A DNA stretch of 18,374 bases, from the NCBI GenBank assembly GCA_023391535.1, contig JAEWAU010000013.1:1-18374 (forward strand), read 5' to 3'. The position numbers and the translations under genes are program-made. This document shows positions 1-6,440 of this stretch, one piece after another. This DNA is from Bacillota bacterium. Lineage in GTDB: Bacteria > Bacillota > Clostridia > Oscillospirales > Ethanoligenentaceae. How positions within the stretch are numbered: the first letter of the stretch is position 1; each line of letters starts with the position of its first letter. The notes under the pieces are model-generated. The model saw only the letters and a program-made list of their open reading frames with translations. It made no database searches and was not told where the DNA came from.

Positions 1-670
1 GCACCGCCGCGGCCACGGCGCACAGCACGCGCGCAGCCCCCGCCCCGCACAGCGCGAGCGCGCATTCCCCGAGCGTGGCTCCCGTGGTGGCCACGTCGTC
101 CACGAGCAGCGCCGTTTCCCCGTGAAGCGGCGCGCGGGCCTTGAAAGCGCCGCGCACGTTTTGCCGGCGCGCGGGCTTGCGCAGCGTGTGCTGAGGCGGA
201 ATATCCCGCGGCTTGCACAGAGCCCGGCGGTAGGGCACGCCGAGCGCGCGGGCAAGCTCCCGCGCGAGCAGTTCGGACTGGTTGAACCCCCTGCGGCGCA
301 CCTCGCGCCGCGTGAGCGGCACCGCCGTTACAAAATCGAACGAAACGCCCGCGCACTGCCTGCGCACGGCCGGCGTCATCCAGGCCGCGAGCGCCGGCGC
401 GAAGGCCCGGCCCCGGAACTTGAAGCGCACAACCGCCTCGCGAGCCGCGCCCTCGTAGCGAAACGGCGCGGCGCAGCGCTCGAACGCGAAGCCCCGTTCC
501 CGCCCACCGGGCAGGTCCTCTTCACGCGCAAACGGCAGATTCCGGCACAGCGGGCAGGGCAGCGGCAGCCCCCATTCCCCGCGGGGCAGCGCCGTGCCGC
601 AAAAGGGGCACCGGGGCGGGAACAGCAGCCCGAGCGCCCAGCCTGTCAGCCGCGCGCTGAAAATCCCCAT
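1..670 (-). CDS. comF: ComF family phosphoribosyltransferase (3' end cut by window edge)
   Basis: Translating the minus strand from the ATG at 670 gives 223 uninterrupted residues that run off the left edge, so the last few residues are missing. The N-terminus has two cysteine pairs (CPFC at residues 21-24 and CPLC at 39-42), the zinc-ribbon of ComF/amidophosphoribosyltransferase-like proteins. The middle has the family stretch FNQSELLARELA and a QHxLxxxxRxxNVRGAF segment. Near residue 195 is the PRPP-binding loop LLVDDVATTGATL. A GGAGG Shine-Dalgarno lies about 8 bases upstream of the ATG. In competent bacteria ComF is a cytoplasmic factor for DNA uptake working with ComFA, but many ComF homologues occur in non-competent species and their reaction is unproven. 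It lies downstream of recD2 on the same strand, separated by 449 bp of repeats. The family call is firm. A role in transformation is only inference. Confidence 0.9.
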   Translation of the reverse strand, partial: MGIFSARLTGWALGLLFPPRCPFCGTALPRGEWGLPLPCPLCRNLPFAREEDLPGGRERGFAFERCAAPFRYEGAAREAVVRFKFRGRAFAPALAAWMTPAVRRQCAGVSFDFVTAVPLTRREVRRRGFNQSELLARELARALGVPYRRALCKPRDIPPQHTLRKPARRQNVRGAFKARAPLHGETALLVDDVATTGATLGECALALCGAGAARVLCAVAAAV

Positions 671-689
671 TCGCACCCCTCCTGAACGC

Positions 690-1107
690 GGCCGGCGGGC
701 GGTGCCCTCACCCGGAACGCGAATACGTTTGAGCGAAATCACAATCCCGCTTTCGCGCACGGTTTTAATTTGGCGAAAGCGGGAAAACCGCTTCGCATAG
801 CTCGTTCGCGAATTGCCGCGGCGCCAGCCGGCGGGCGGCGCCCGCACCCAGGACGCGAATACGTTTGAGCGAAAAAAACAACCGCTCTTTCGCGCATGGG
901 TTCTTTCCGCGAAAGCAGCAAAATCGTTTCGCATCAGCTCATTCGCGAATTGCCGCGGCGCCAGCCGGCGGGCGGCACCCGCACCCAGGACGCGAATACG
1001 TTTGAGCGAAATCAAAATCCCGCTTTCGCGCACGGTTTTTTATTTTGCGAAAGCGGGAAAAACCGCTTCGCATAACTTGATTCGCGAACTGCCGCGGCGC
1101 CAGCCGC
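690..1107. repeat. Three tandem ~137-bp hairpin-forming repeats
   Basis: A shared core (acgcgaatacgtttgagcga) starts at 717, 853 and 990, giving periods of 136 and 137 bp. The shared end (ttcgcgaa[t/c]tgccgcggcg) occurs at 805, 942 and 1081. Each unit holds nested inverted repeats. The outer arms are CGCGAAT and [A/G]TTCGCG. The inner stem is CCCGCTTTCGC/GCGAAAGCGGG, perfect over 11 bp in copy 1 (746-756 with 773-783) and copy 3 (1019-1029 with 1047-1057), and altered in copy 2. The units are joined by a GC-rich block that also contains GGCGCC inverted repeats. The array fills nearly all of the recD2-comF gap. No open frame in it resembles a protein. It looks like a REP- or MITE-like non-coding repeat; whether it exists elsewhere in the genome cannot be seen here. 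Confidence 0.8.
859..928 (-). terminator. Terminator-like hairpin in repeat copy 2 (minus strand)
   Basis: Read on the minus strand, copy 2 forms a stem GCT-G-CTTTCGCG / CGCGAAAGAGC (one bulged G), followed by GGTTGTTTTTTT (plus-strand complement about 871-882). Copies 1 and 3 have the longer perfect stem but only an interrupted T-stretch after it. This copy could therefore attenuate or end the recD2 transcript before comF. Prediction by eye only. Confidence 0.35.
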
Positions 1108-1119
1108 CGCCAGCCGCCG

Positions 1120-3324
1120 CTAGCCGCCGCCGCGCAGAAAGGAGCACAGGGCTGTATAGCGCAGTGTTTTGCGGCCGTTTTCCACCATCCGCTGCACCGT
1201 TTCCTCCCGGCCCACCACCACCACAAGCTCCCGCGCGCGCGTAACGGCCGTGTAGAGCAGGTTGCGGTAAAAAAGCTGCGGCGCGCCCGAGAACAGCGGC
1301 AGCACCACGGCTTTGAACTCGCAGCCTTGGCTTTTGTGCACCGTCACGGCGTAGGCGAGATCCAGCTCGTCCACGCATTCGGGCCCAAGTTCGGCCACGC
1401 GGTCGTCGAAGCGGATGCGCATGGCGCCGGTGCGGCGGTCGAGCGCCTCGAGCAGGCCCACGTCGCCGTTGAACACGCCCGCCCCCTGCTCGCCGTCGTC
1501 CTTTGTCCACGCCACGTCGTAGTTGTTGCGTGTCTGCATCACCTTGTCGCCCTGGCGGAACACGCGCCCGCCCACGGCGCGTTCGGGCCTTTCGGGCGAA
1601 GGCGGGTTGAGCGCCGCCTGCAGCGCGGTGTTGAGCTCGTTCGCGCCCAGTTCCCCGCGCCGCCCGGGCACCAGCACCTGAAGATCCCACAGCGGCGAAA
1701 AGCCGTAGGCGTCCGGCAGGCGGCGCAGCGCGAGGTCCGTCACCGTGGAGCGCACCTGCGCGGGCGTGTAGCGCGGCAGGAAGAAGAAGTTGCCGCCGCG
1801 CTGGGAAAGATCGGGCTGTTCGCCGCGCACAATGGCGTGGGCGTTTCGCACGATGAGGCTCTGTGCGGCCTGCCGGAACACCTGCTCGAGGCGCACGGAG
1901 GGCAGCACACCGCTTTCGAGCATATCGCGCAGGGCGTTGCCGGGGCCCACGGGCGGGAGCTGGTCGGCGTCGCCCACGAGCACCAGGCGGCACTGGAGCC
2001 GCAGCGCGCGCAGCAGCGACTCGAACAGGAACACATCCACCATCGAGAGCTCGTCCACAATGAGCGCGTCGCATTCGAGTTGGTTTTTCTCATTGCGCCC
2101 GAAATGCGGCGTGTCGTTTTCGGTGTATTCCACCTCGAGCAGGCGGTGGATGGTTTTGGCCTCGCGCCCGGTCACCTCCGCCATGCGCTTGGCGGCGCGG
2201 CCCGTGGGCGCGGCCAGCGCCACGTGCAGCCCCATGCCCTCGAACACCGCGATGATGGCGTTGATGGCCGTGGTTTTACCGGTGCCGGGGCCGCCCGTGA
2301 GGATCATCGCGCCGCTTTGCACGGCGGCGGCGATGGCCTCCTTCTGCTTTTCGGCATAGCGGATGCCGAAGCGCTCCTCGGCCTGCGCCACGCGCAGCTT
2401 CACATCCCCGAGCGCCGGGCGCGGCAACTCGAGCATCAGGCGCAGCCGGCCCGCCGCGTAGCTTTCGGCGCGGAAGGCCTCCGGCAGAAACACCGCGTCG
2501 CGCCCCGAAACCGGCGCGCGCGCAAGCGTTTCGTCCGCGCACAGGCCCTCGAGCTGCTCCTGCGCCGCGCGCGGCTCCACATGGAGAAGCGCCGCGGCGG
2601 CCGCCGTGAGCTTTTCGCACGGGATGAACGTGTGGCCGGAGCTGCCCAGATTGTGGCGCAGGATGTGGATAAGCCCCGCGCGGATGCGGAAGGCGCTGTC
2701 CGCCTCGAAGCCCATCTCGGCGGCGATGGCGTCGGCCCGCTCGAAGGAGATGTATACGCCGGATTCGCACAGCACGTAGGGGTTTTGGCGGATGGCGTCC
2801 ACGGCCGTGGGGCCCATGCGCTGCCAGATGCGAACGGATTCCGCGGGCGTTACGCCGTACTGCTGCAAAAAGAGCATGGCGCTGCGCACGCCGAACTGCC
2901 GCTTGTAGTCCTCGCAGACGGCGAGCGCCTTTTTGAGCGAGATGCCCCGCACCTGCGTGAGCTTCTGCGGCTCCTGCTCGATGACGCGCAGCGTGTCCTC
3001 CCCGAAGGCCTCCACGATGCGCGCCGCCGTGGAAGGCCCGATCCCCTTCACGGCGCCGGAGGAGAGGTACTTGAGCATGGCCCCTTCGGTGGCGGGCAGG
3101 CTCTTTTCAAAGGACTGGATCTTGAACTGGCGGCCGTAGGAGGGGTGGTTCACCCATTCGCCTCGCAGGCGGATGCCGTCGCCCGGCGCGATCTGGAGCA
3201 CCACGCCCACCGCCGTCACCAGCTCGCCGCCGCAATCCAGCTCGAACACCGTCCAGCCGTTGTTCGCGTTGTGGAAAACGATATTCTCCACCGTGCCGCC
3301 GATGGCGGTAAGCTCCTGTTCCAT
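1120..3324 (-). CDS. recD2: RecD2-type (RecD-like) ATP-dependent DNA helicase
   Basis: A 734-residue superfamily 1B helicase, close to the usual length of RecD2/YrrC proteins (about 715-800). Residues 1-100 match the YrrC-type OB-fold start (GTVENIVFHNANNGWTVFEL), followed by a helix-hairpin-helix region (GAVKGIGPSTAARIVEAFG). The helicase core shows motif I GGPGTGKTT with Lys350, motif II ALIVDELSMVD, motif III LVGDADQLPPVG, motif IV EQVFRQA, and near the C-terminus TVHKSQGCEFKAVVLPL and LYTAVTRARELVVVVG (motifs V-VI). RecD2 proteins unwind DNA 5'-to-3' and act in repair or replication-fork maintenance without RecBC. The start is the ATG at 3324. An AGGAGGAG lies about 12 bases upstream, a rather long spacing. 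The 3' end runs into a short GCC/GCT-rich repeat (about 1098-1132). A separate promoter sits at the end of the upstream gene. Confidence 0.96.
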   Translation of the reverse strand: MEQELTAIGGTVENIVFHNANNGWTVFELDCGGELVTAVGVVLQIAPGDGIRLRGEWVNHPSYGRQFKIQSFEKSLPATEGAMLKYLSSGAVKGIGPSTAARIVEAFGEDTLRVIEQEPQKLTQVRGISLKKALAVCEDYKRQFGVRSAMLFLQQYGVTPAESVRIWQRMGPTAVDAIRQNPYVLCESGVYISFERADAIAAEMGFEADSAFRIRAGLIHILRHNLGSSGHTFIPCEKLTAAAAALLHVEPRAAQEQLEGLCADETLARAPVSGRDAVFLPEAFRAESYAAGRLRLMLELPRPALGDVKLRVAQAEERFGIRYAEKQKEAIAAAVQSGAMILTGGPGTGKTTAINAIIAVFEGMGLHVALAAPTGRAAKRMAEVTGREAKTIHRLLEVEYTENDTPHFGRNEKNQLECDALIVDELSMVDVFLFESLLRALRLQCRLVLVGDADQLPPVGPGNALRDMLESGVLPSVRLEQVFRQAAQSLIVRNAHAIVRGEQPDLSQRGGNFFFLPRYTPAQVRSTVTDLALRRLPDAYGFSPLWDLQVLVPGRRGELGANELNTALQAALNPPSPERPERAVGGRVFRQGDKVMQTRNNYDVAWTKDDGEQGAGVFNGDVGLLEALDRRTGAMRIRFDDRVAELGPECVDELDLAYAVTVHKSQGCEFKAVVLPLFSGAPQLFYRNLLYTAVTRARELVVVVGREETVQRMVENGRKTLRYTALCSFLRGGG

Positions 3325-3349
3325 GAAACGGCGCGGCTCCTCCTCTTTG

Positions 3350-3404
3350 CCGGCCGGAAAGCCCGCCTCGCAGCGGCCTGCCGCGCGGTGAGCTTCCCGG
3401 CCGG
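3350..3404 (-). promoter_or_regulatory. GC-rich leader hairpin ahead of the recD2 ribosome binding site
   Basis: On the minus strand CCGGCCGGGAAGC (3404-3392) can pair with GCTTTCCGGCCGG (3362-3350): 13 pairs with one G-U. The loop contains a second GCGGC/GCCGC hairpin. It lies inside the predicted recD2 leader and ends just ahead of the AGGAGGAG site. No T-run follows, so it is not a terminator. A role in mRNA stability or translation control is inference. Confidence 0.5.
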
Positions 3405-3417
3405 ATTCTATCTTTTT

Positions 3418-3446
3418 AGTATAATCTCAACGCGTCAGTTTTGCAA
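3418..3446 (-). promoter_or_regulatory. Predicted sigma-A promoter for recD2
   Basis: The minus strand reads TTGCAA (3446-3441), a 17-nt spacer, then TATACT (3423-3418). The -35 box overlaps the last codons of the upstream small gene. Transcription would start near 3411, giving a leader of about 87 nt. Good box match and ideal spacing; not experimentally supported. Confidence 0.5.
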
Positions 3447-3779
3447 TTCTCCTTCGAGAAAACCCGGCAGCTCGCCCGCCGAACAGATCTGCATGCCGGC
3501 AATGTCGCGCGCGAGCGTTTCGCACACGGCCCGCGTCTCCGCGTCCATTCCGGCGTCCACCACCACGATGGGCGGGCTCGGCAGGCGCATGTCGCGCGCG
3601 CGCGAGGCCATGGCGCGCACCTGGTATTCCAGGCTCTCGTCGTGCCCTTTGCAGCAGAGCACGAAGGCGCAGCGCCCGTGCCGCGGCAGCAGCAGGCAGT
3701 CCCGGATACCCCGGCACACCTCCGTTAGGCCCACCACGGCGAAAAAGCTGATCAGAACTCCCGCTACCCAACCCGACAT
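3435..3779 (-). CDS. Small membrane-anchored protein of unknown function
   Basis: A 114-residue protein starting at the ATG at 3779, with GAGGTG 6 bases upstream. The open frame extends back to 3881, but the upstream part lacks a ribosome binding site and reads like non-coding sequence. Residues 4-22 (GWVAGVLISFFAVVGLTEV) form one hydrophobic segment, probably a membrane anchor with the rest in the cytoplasm. The soluble part has two Cys (FVLCCKGHDESLEYQVR, about residues 44-60), a basic helix, a beta-like strand PPIVVVDAGMDAETRAVCETLARD (shown as two parts: PPIVVVDAGMD and AETRAVCETLARD), and a C-terminal ELPGFLEGEL. The alternation of strand, acidic loop and helix suggests a small alpha/beta fold, but I recognise no named family or catalytic motif. 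It is the first gene of the minus-strand group ahead of recD2, and the recD2 promoter overlaps its 3' end. Coding status is well supported; function is unknown. Confidence 0.75.
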   Translation of the reverse strand: MSGWVAGVLISFFAVVGLTEVCRGIRDCLLLPRHGRCAFVLCCKGHDESLEYQVRAMASRARDMRLPSPPIVVVDAGMDAETRAVCETLARDIAGMQICSAGELPGFLEGELQN

Positions 3780-3798
3780 AACGCTCACCTCACTGCAT

Positions 3799-3827
3799 TT
3801 TATGTCCGCGAGGGGCGATTTGTTCAA
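3799..3827 (-). promoter_or_regulatory. Possible promoter for the small membrane protein gene
   Basis: The minus strand reads TTGAAC (3827-3822), a 17-nt spacer, then CATAAA (3804-3799), four of six matches in each box. The predicted transcript would start only about 10-15 nt before the GAGGTG site, giving a very short leader. Weak support. Confidence 0.35.
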
Positions 3828-3919
3828 ACTTCCGAGTTCCTTTCCCACGCATTTTGGAAGGATGCACAAAAAGAGGAACAAAACGGAAAAAAGATGAAAA
3901 ATGGGTTACCGCGCGCCGC

Positions 3920-3947
3920 CCCCGCGCTTTCCGCGGAAAACGCGGGG
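3920..3947. other. Nested palindrome in the divergent intergenic region
   Basis: CCCCGCG (3920-3926) and CGCGGGG (3941-3947) flank the perfect 12-bp palindrome TTTCCGCGGAAA (3928-3939). There is no T-run on either side, so it is not a terminator. It lies in the 385-bp gap between the divergent small gene and pckG, about 110 bp upstream of the pckG -35 box, where an operator could sit. Apart from this element and the two promoters I see nothing in the gap. Confidence 0.4.
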
Positions 3948-4056
3948 AAAAGAAACACGAAAACCCGACTGATGCAGGCAAAGCGGAAGAAATCCGCCGC
4001 ACAGCCGGTAAACGCATAAAATTTGAATAGTGGAGGGAGGCAGCTTGCAAAACGGG

Positions 4057-4085
4057 TTGTAATGTTTTTGCGGATACGATATAAT
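4057..4085 (+). promoter_or_regulatory. Predicted sigma-A promoter for pckG
   Basis: TTGTAA at 4057-4062, a 17-nt spacer and a perfect TATAAT at 4080-4085. It sits in a locally AT-rich patch upstream of a divergently placed gene. Transcription would start near 4092, giving a leader of about 73 nt. One of the best box pairs in the window. Confidence 0.75.
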
Positions 4086-4105
4086 GGAAAGCGAATAGAA
4101 AGCCG

Positions 4106-4155
4106 CCCTTTCGGCATCACCGGGGGCGCCGCAAGCCGCGGCTTACCGGAAAGGG
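4106..4155 (+). promoter_or_regulatory. pckG leader with possible ribosome-site-masking pairing
   Basis: CCCTTTC (4106-4112) is perfectly complementary to GAAAGGG (4149-4155), which is the pckG Shine-Dalgarno region. Pairing can extend by GG/CC across one bulged G. The enclosed segment contains the 12-bp palindrome AAGCCGCGGCTT (4133-4144). The arrangement could hide the ribosome binding site. Seen by complementarity only; no known riboswitch was recognised. Confidence 0.35.
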
Positions 4156-4164
4156 GTTCTTCCG

Positions 4165-5922
4165 ATGTTTGAAAATGCGATTCTGGACGCGTGGGTTTCC
4201 GAAACGGCCGCTCTTACGAAGCCGGCCGAGGTCGTCGTGATCGACGGCAGCGAGGCTCAGCTCGAAGGCCTGCGCAGCGAAGCGCTCTCCACAGGCGAAA
4301 TCATGAAGCTCAATGAAGAGCAGCTGCCCGGGTGCGTGCTGCACCGTTCCGCGCAAAACGACGTGGCGCGCGTGGAAGACCGGACGTTCATCTGCAGCCG
4401 CAAAGAATCCGACGCCGGGCCCACCAACAACTGGATGGACCCGAAAGAAGCCTACGCGAAGCTCGGCGCGCTGTTCCGCGGCTCGATGGCCGGCCGCACG
4501 ATGTACGTCATCCCCTACTCCATGGGCGCGGTAGGCTCGAAGTTTTCCAAAATCGGCGTGGAGCTCACCGATTCCATCTATGTCGTGCTCTCCATGAACA
4601 TCATGACGCGCATCGGCGCGCCTGTGCTCAAAAAGCTCGGCGCGAGCGGCGATTTCGTGCGCGGCCTGCACTCCAAGGCGCAGCTCGACGCGGAAAACCG
4701 CTATATCTGCCATTTCCCCGAGGATAACGCCATCTGGAGCGTCAACTCCGGCTACGGCGGCAACGTGCTGCTCGGCAAAAAGTGCTTCGCGCTGCGCATC
4801 GCCTCCTACCAGGGCCGGCAGGAGGGCTGGATGGCCGAGCATATGCTCATCCTCGGCATCCAGAACCCGCACGGCGAGGTCAAATACATCTGCGCCGCGT
4901 TCCCCTCCGCCTGCGGCAAAACCAACCTCGCCATGCTCATCCCGCCCGAGCACTACCGCGCGCGGGGCTACAAGGTGTGGACGGTGGGCGACGACATCGC
5001 GTGGCTGCGCGTGGGGCCGGACGGCCGCCTCTGGGCCGTGAACCCCGAAAACGGGTTCTTCGGCGTCGCGCCCGGCACCAACGATAAATCCAACCCCAAC
5101 GCGCTGGCCGCCACGCGCAAAAACACCATCTTCACGAACGTCGCCTACAACGAGGACGACGGCACCGTGTGGTGGGAGGGCCTCACCAAAGAGCCGCCGG
5201 AGCATCTGATCGACTGGAAGGGCAACAAGTGGGAGAAATCCTCCGGCCAGAAGGCCGCGCACCCGAACTCCCGCTTCACTGCGCCCGCCGTGAACTGCCC
5301 GTGCCTGAGCTCCGAGTTTGAAAATCCGCAGGGCGTGCCCATCTCCGCCATCGTGTTCGGCGGCCGCCGCGCCAAAACGGCCCCGCTCGTGTACGAAAGC
5401 CGGAACTGGGAACACGGCGTGTTCGTCGGTTCGATCATGGCCTCCGAAACCACTGCGGCCGCCGCGGGCGCCGTGGGCGTAGTGCGGCGCGACCCGATGG
5501 CCATGCTGCCGTTCTGCGGCTACAACATGGGCGATTATTTCGCGCACTGGCTCGAAATGGGCGCGAAGATCCCCCATCCGCCGAAAATTTTCAACGTCAA
5601 CTGGTTCCGCACGGACGATGACGGCAACTTCATCTGGCCCGGCTTCGGCGACAATATGCGCGTGCTGCTCTGGATGCTCGCACGCTGCGAGAACCGCGCC
5701 CGCGCCATGGAAACGCCCGTAGGCTACGAGCCCTTTCCGGAGGATATCGACCTCGAGGGCCTGGAGCTTTCGCGCGAAACGCTGCGGGGCCTGCTGCAGG
5801 TGGATAAAGATCTCTGGCGCGAGGAAGCGCGCGGAATCCGCGCGTTTTACGCGAAGTTCGGCAACGCGCTCCCGCGGGAGCTTGCCGCGCAGCTCGACAA
5901 GCTGGAGGCAAGCCTGAGCTGA
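4165..5922 (+). CDS. pckG: Phosphoenolpyruvate carboxykinase (GTP)
   Basis: A 585-residue protein, slightly under the ~600-620 usual for GTP-type PEPCK (EC 4.1.1.32). It interconverts oxaloacetate + GTP with PEP + GDP + CO2 in the cytoplasm, as the entry step of gluconeogenesis or, in some anaerobes, in the carboxylating direction. Visible signatures are SRKESDAGPTNNWMDP in the first 100 residues, the phosphate-binding loop with reactive cysteine AFPSACGKTNLAM (Cys250), the metal-binding VGDDIAWL (Asp276-Asp277), and NPENGFFGVAPGTN. The ATP-type enzyme has a different P-loop context, so the GTP class is clear. The ATG at 4165 follows AAGGGG. The gene has its own promoter and terminator, so it appears monocistronic. 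It lies just upstream of the glycogen operon, consistent with supplying carbon toward sugar phosphates. Direction of flux in vivo cannot be told from sequence. Confidence 0.97.
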   Translation: MFENAILDAWVSETAALTKPAEVVVIDGSEAQLEGLRSEALSTGEIMKLNEEQLPGCVLHRSAQNDVARVEDRTFICSRKESDAGPTNNWMDPKEAYAKLGALFRGSMAGRTMYVIPYSMGAVGSKFSKIGVELTDSIYVVLSMNIMTRIGAPVLKKLGASGDFVRGLHSKAQLDAENRYICHFPEDNAIWSVNSGYGGNVLLGKKCFALRIASYQGRQEGWMAEHMLILGIQNPHGEVKYICAAFPSACGKTNLAMLIPPEHYRARGYKVWTVGDDIAWLRVGPDGRLWAVNPENGFFGVAPGTNDKSNPNALAATRKNTIFTNVAYNEDDGTVWWEGLTKEPPEHLIDWKGNKWEKSSGQKAAHPNSRFTAPAVNCPCLSSEFENPQGVPISAIVFGGRRAKTAPLVYESRNWEHGVFVGSIMASETTAAAAGAVGVVRRDPMAMLPFCGYNMGDYFAHWLEMGAKIPHPPKIFNVNWFRTDDDGNFIWPGFGDNMRVLLWMLARCENRARAMETPVGYEPFPEDIDLEGLELSRETLRGLLQVDKDLWREEARGIRAFYAKFGNALPRELAAQLDKLEASLS

Positions 5923-5968
5923 AACGGGCGCATTTTCACGCGGGCATGAAAATCGAATTTTTTTTGCA

Positions 5969-5995
5969 GAAGGGCCGCGAAAGCGGCCCTTTTTC
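5969..5995 (+). terminator. Intrinsic terminator of pckG
   Basis: AAGGGCCGC (5970-5978), GAAA tetraloop, GCGGCCCTT (5983-5991), running into TTTTTC. The outer bases GCAGA/TCTGC extend the stem beyond a short bulge. It begins about 47 bp after the pckG stop. Confidence 0.85.
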
Positions 5996-6027
5996 TGCCA
6001 AATTCCAAACTGTAATAAAAATGCTAA

Positions 6028-6041
6028 AATTAGTACTAATT
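6028..6041. promoter_or_regulatory. Perfect 14-bp palindrome, possible operator
   Basis: AATTAGTACTAATT is a perfect palindrome in an AT-rich patch between pckG and the glycogen operon. It lies about 40 bp upstream of a possible promoter at 6081-6109. Size and symmetry fit a binding site for a dimeric regulator (for example MarR- or GntR-like), but no regulator gene is in the window. Confidence 0.35.
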
Positions 6042-6080
6042 CCGGCGGCAATATTTTAGGAAGATTGGGCGTTGTCCGTG

Positions 6081-6207
6081 TGGTAATATTCGGATGATTG
6101 AGGTATGATTATACTATAGGGCAAATTCCCAAAGAAAACCGGATTCGGTATTCCCCTCCGGCCGCGGGAAGCGGCGGGGCGGAATGCAGCGCTTCCCGCT
6201 CTTTTCC
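6081..6207 (+). ncRNA. Candidate small RNA unit between pckG and glgB
   Basis: A possible promoter (TGGTAA 6081-6086, 17-nt spacer, TATGAT 6104-6109) would start a transcript near 6116. The next ~90 bases can form small stems GGG/CCC and ACCG-GATT-CGGT. They end in the perfect 10-bp stem GCGGGAAGCG (6164-6173) / CGCTTCCCGC (6190-6199) followed by TCTTTTCC. pckG has its own terminator before this unit and the glycogen promoter lies after it, so an independent short transcript is plausible. The -35 box is weak (3 of 6). No known RNA family recognised. The 74-codon frame across it has no ribosome binding site. Confidence 0.35.
6164..6205 (+). terminator. Terminator-like hairpin 1 upstream of the glycogen operon
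   Basis: Perfect stem GCGGGAAGCG (6164-6173) with CGCTTCCCGC (6190-6199), a 16-nt loop, then TCTTTT on the plus strand. Confidence 0.55.
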
Positions 6208-6240
6208 GCAAAACGCCGCGCGGGTGCGTTTTGCTCTTTA
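6208..6240 (+). terminator. Terminator-like hairpin 2 upstream of the glycogen operon
   Basis: Perfect 9-bp stem GCAAAACGC (6208-6216) with GCGTTTTGC (6226-6234), followed by TCTTTA. It directly follows hairpin 1 and has a similar tail, so the two may act as a tandem stop ahead of the glycogen promoter. Confidence 0.45.
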
Positions 6241-6262
6241 CCATGAAATTACCGGAAAAGAC

Positions 6263-6291
6263 TTTACACGGAAGAGTTTGTATGCTACAAT
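6263..6291 (+). promoter_or_regulatory. Predicted main promoter of the glycogen operon
   Basis: TTTACA (6263-6268), a 17-nt spacer and TACAAT (6286-6291), with an extended -10 TG one base upstream (tatgcTACAAT). Transcription would start near 6298, giving a ~194-nt leader to glgB. Confidence 0.6.
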
Positions 6292-6313
6292 ACAGAAAAA
6301 GAAAATTAGACAT

Positions 6314-6343
6314 TTTACATAAACACGACGAATTTGATATATA
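6314..6343 (+). promoter_or_regulatory. Possible second promoter of the glycogen operon
   Basis: TTTACA (6314-6319), an 18-nt spacer and TATATA (6338-6343), about 50 bp downstream of the first promoter. The boxes are reasonable but the stretch is AT-rich, so chance similarity is possible. Confidence 0.35.
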
Positions 6344-6440
6344 CTTTTTTAGGCATTATTTTGTGCCTTTGCGCGGGTAAGCCCTTTTGGGAAGCCCGGC
6401 GCAGGCTCTGGCATCCATTTTCTGCGTATTCTGCATGTTT

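Noticed and set aside
690..1107. 137-bp repeats as CRISPR or coding repeats
   Set aside because: The units are far longer than CRISPR repeats, no unique spacers separate them, and no open frame shows protein-like composition.
1327..3897. 856-codon plus-strand open frame opposite recD2
   Set aside because: It is the antisense of a gene with complete helicase motifs; its His/Arg/Ala-rich composition is typical of a GC-bias shadow and it has no family motif.
3790..4120. Minus-strand frames of 86 and 98 codons between the small gene and pckG
   Set aside because: They overlap the pckG promoter and leader and have random-looking composition without a Shine-Dalgarno.
4117..6051. 644-codon minus-strand frame opposite pckG
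   Set aside because: Antisense shadow, rich in Val/His/Gly/Ala with no recognisable domain; the plus-strand PEPCK is certain.
6056..6322. Small open frames on both strands in the pckG-glgB gap
   Set aside because: No ribosome binding sites, no conserved-looking composition, and they cross terminator hairpins and promoter boxes.
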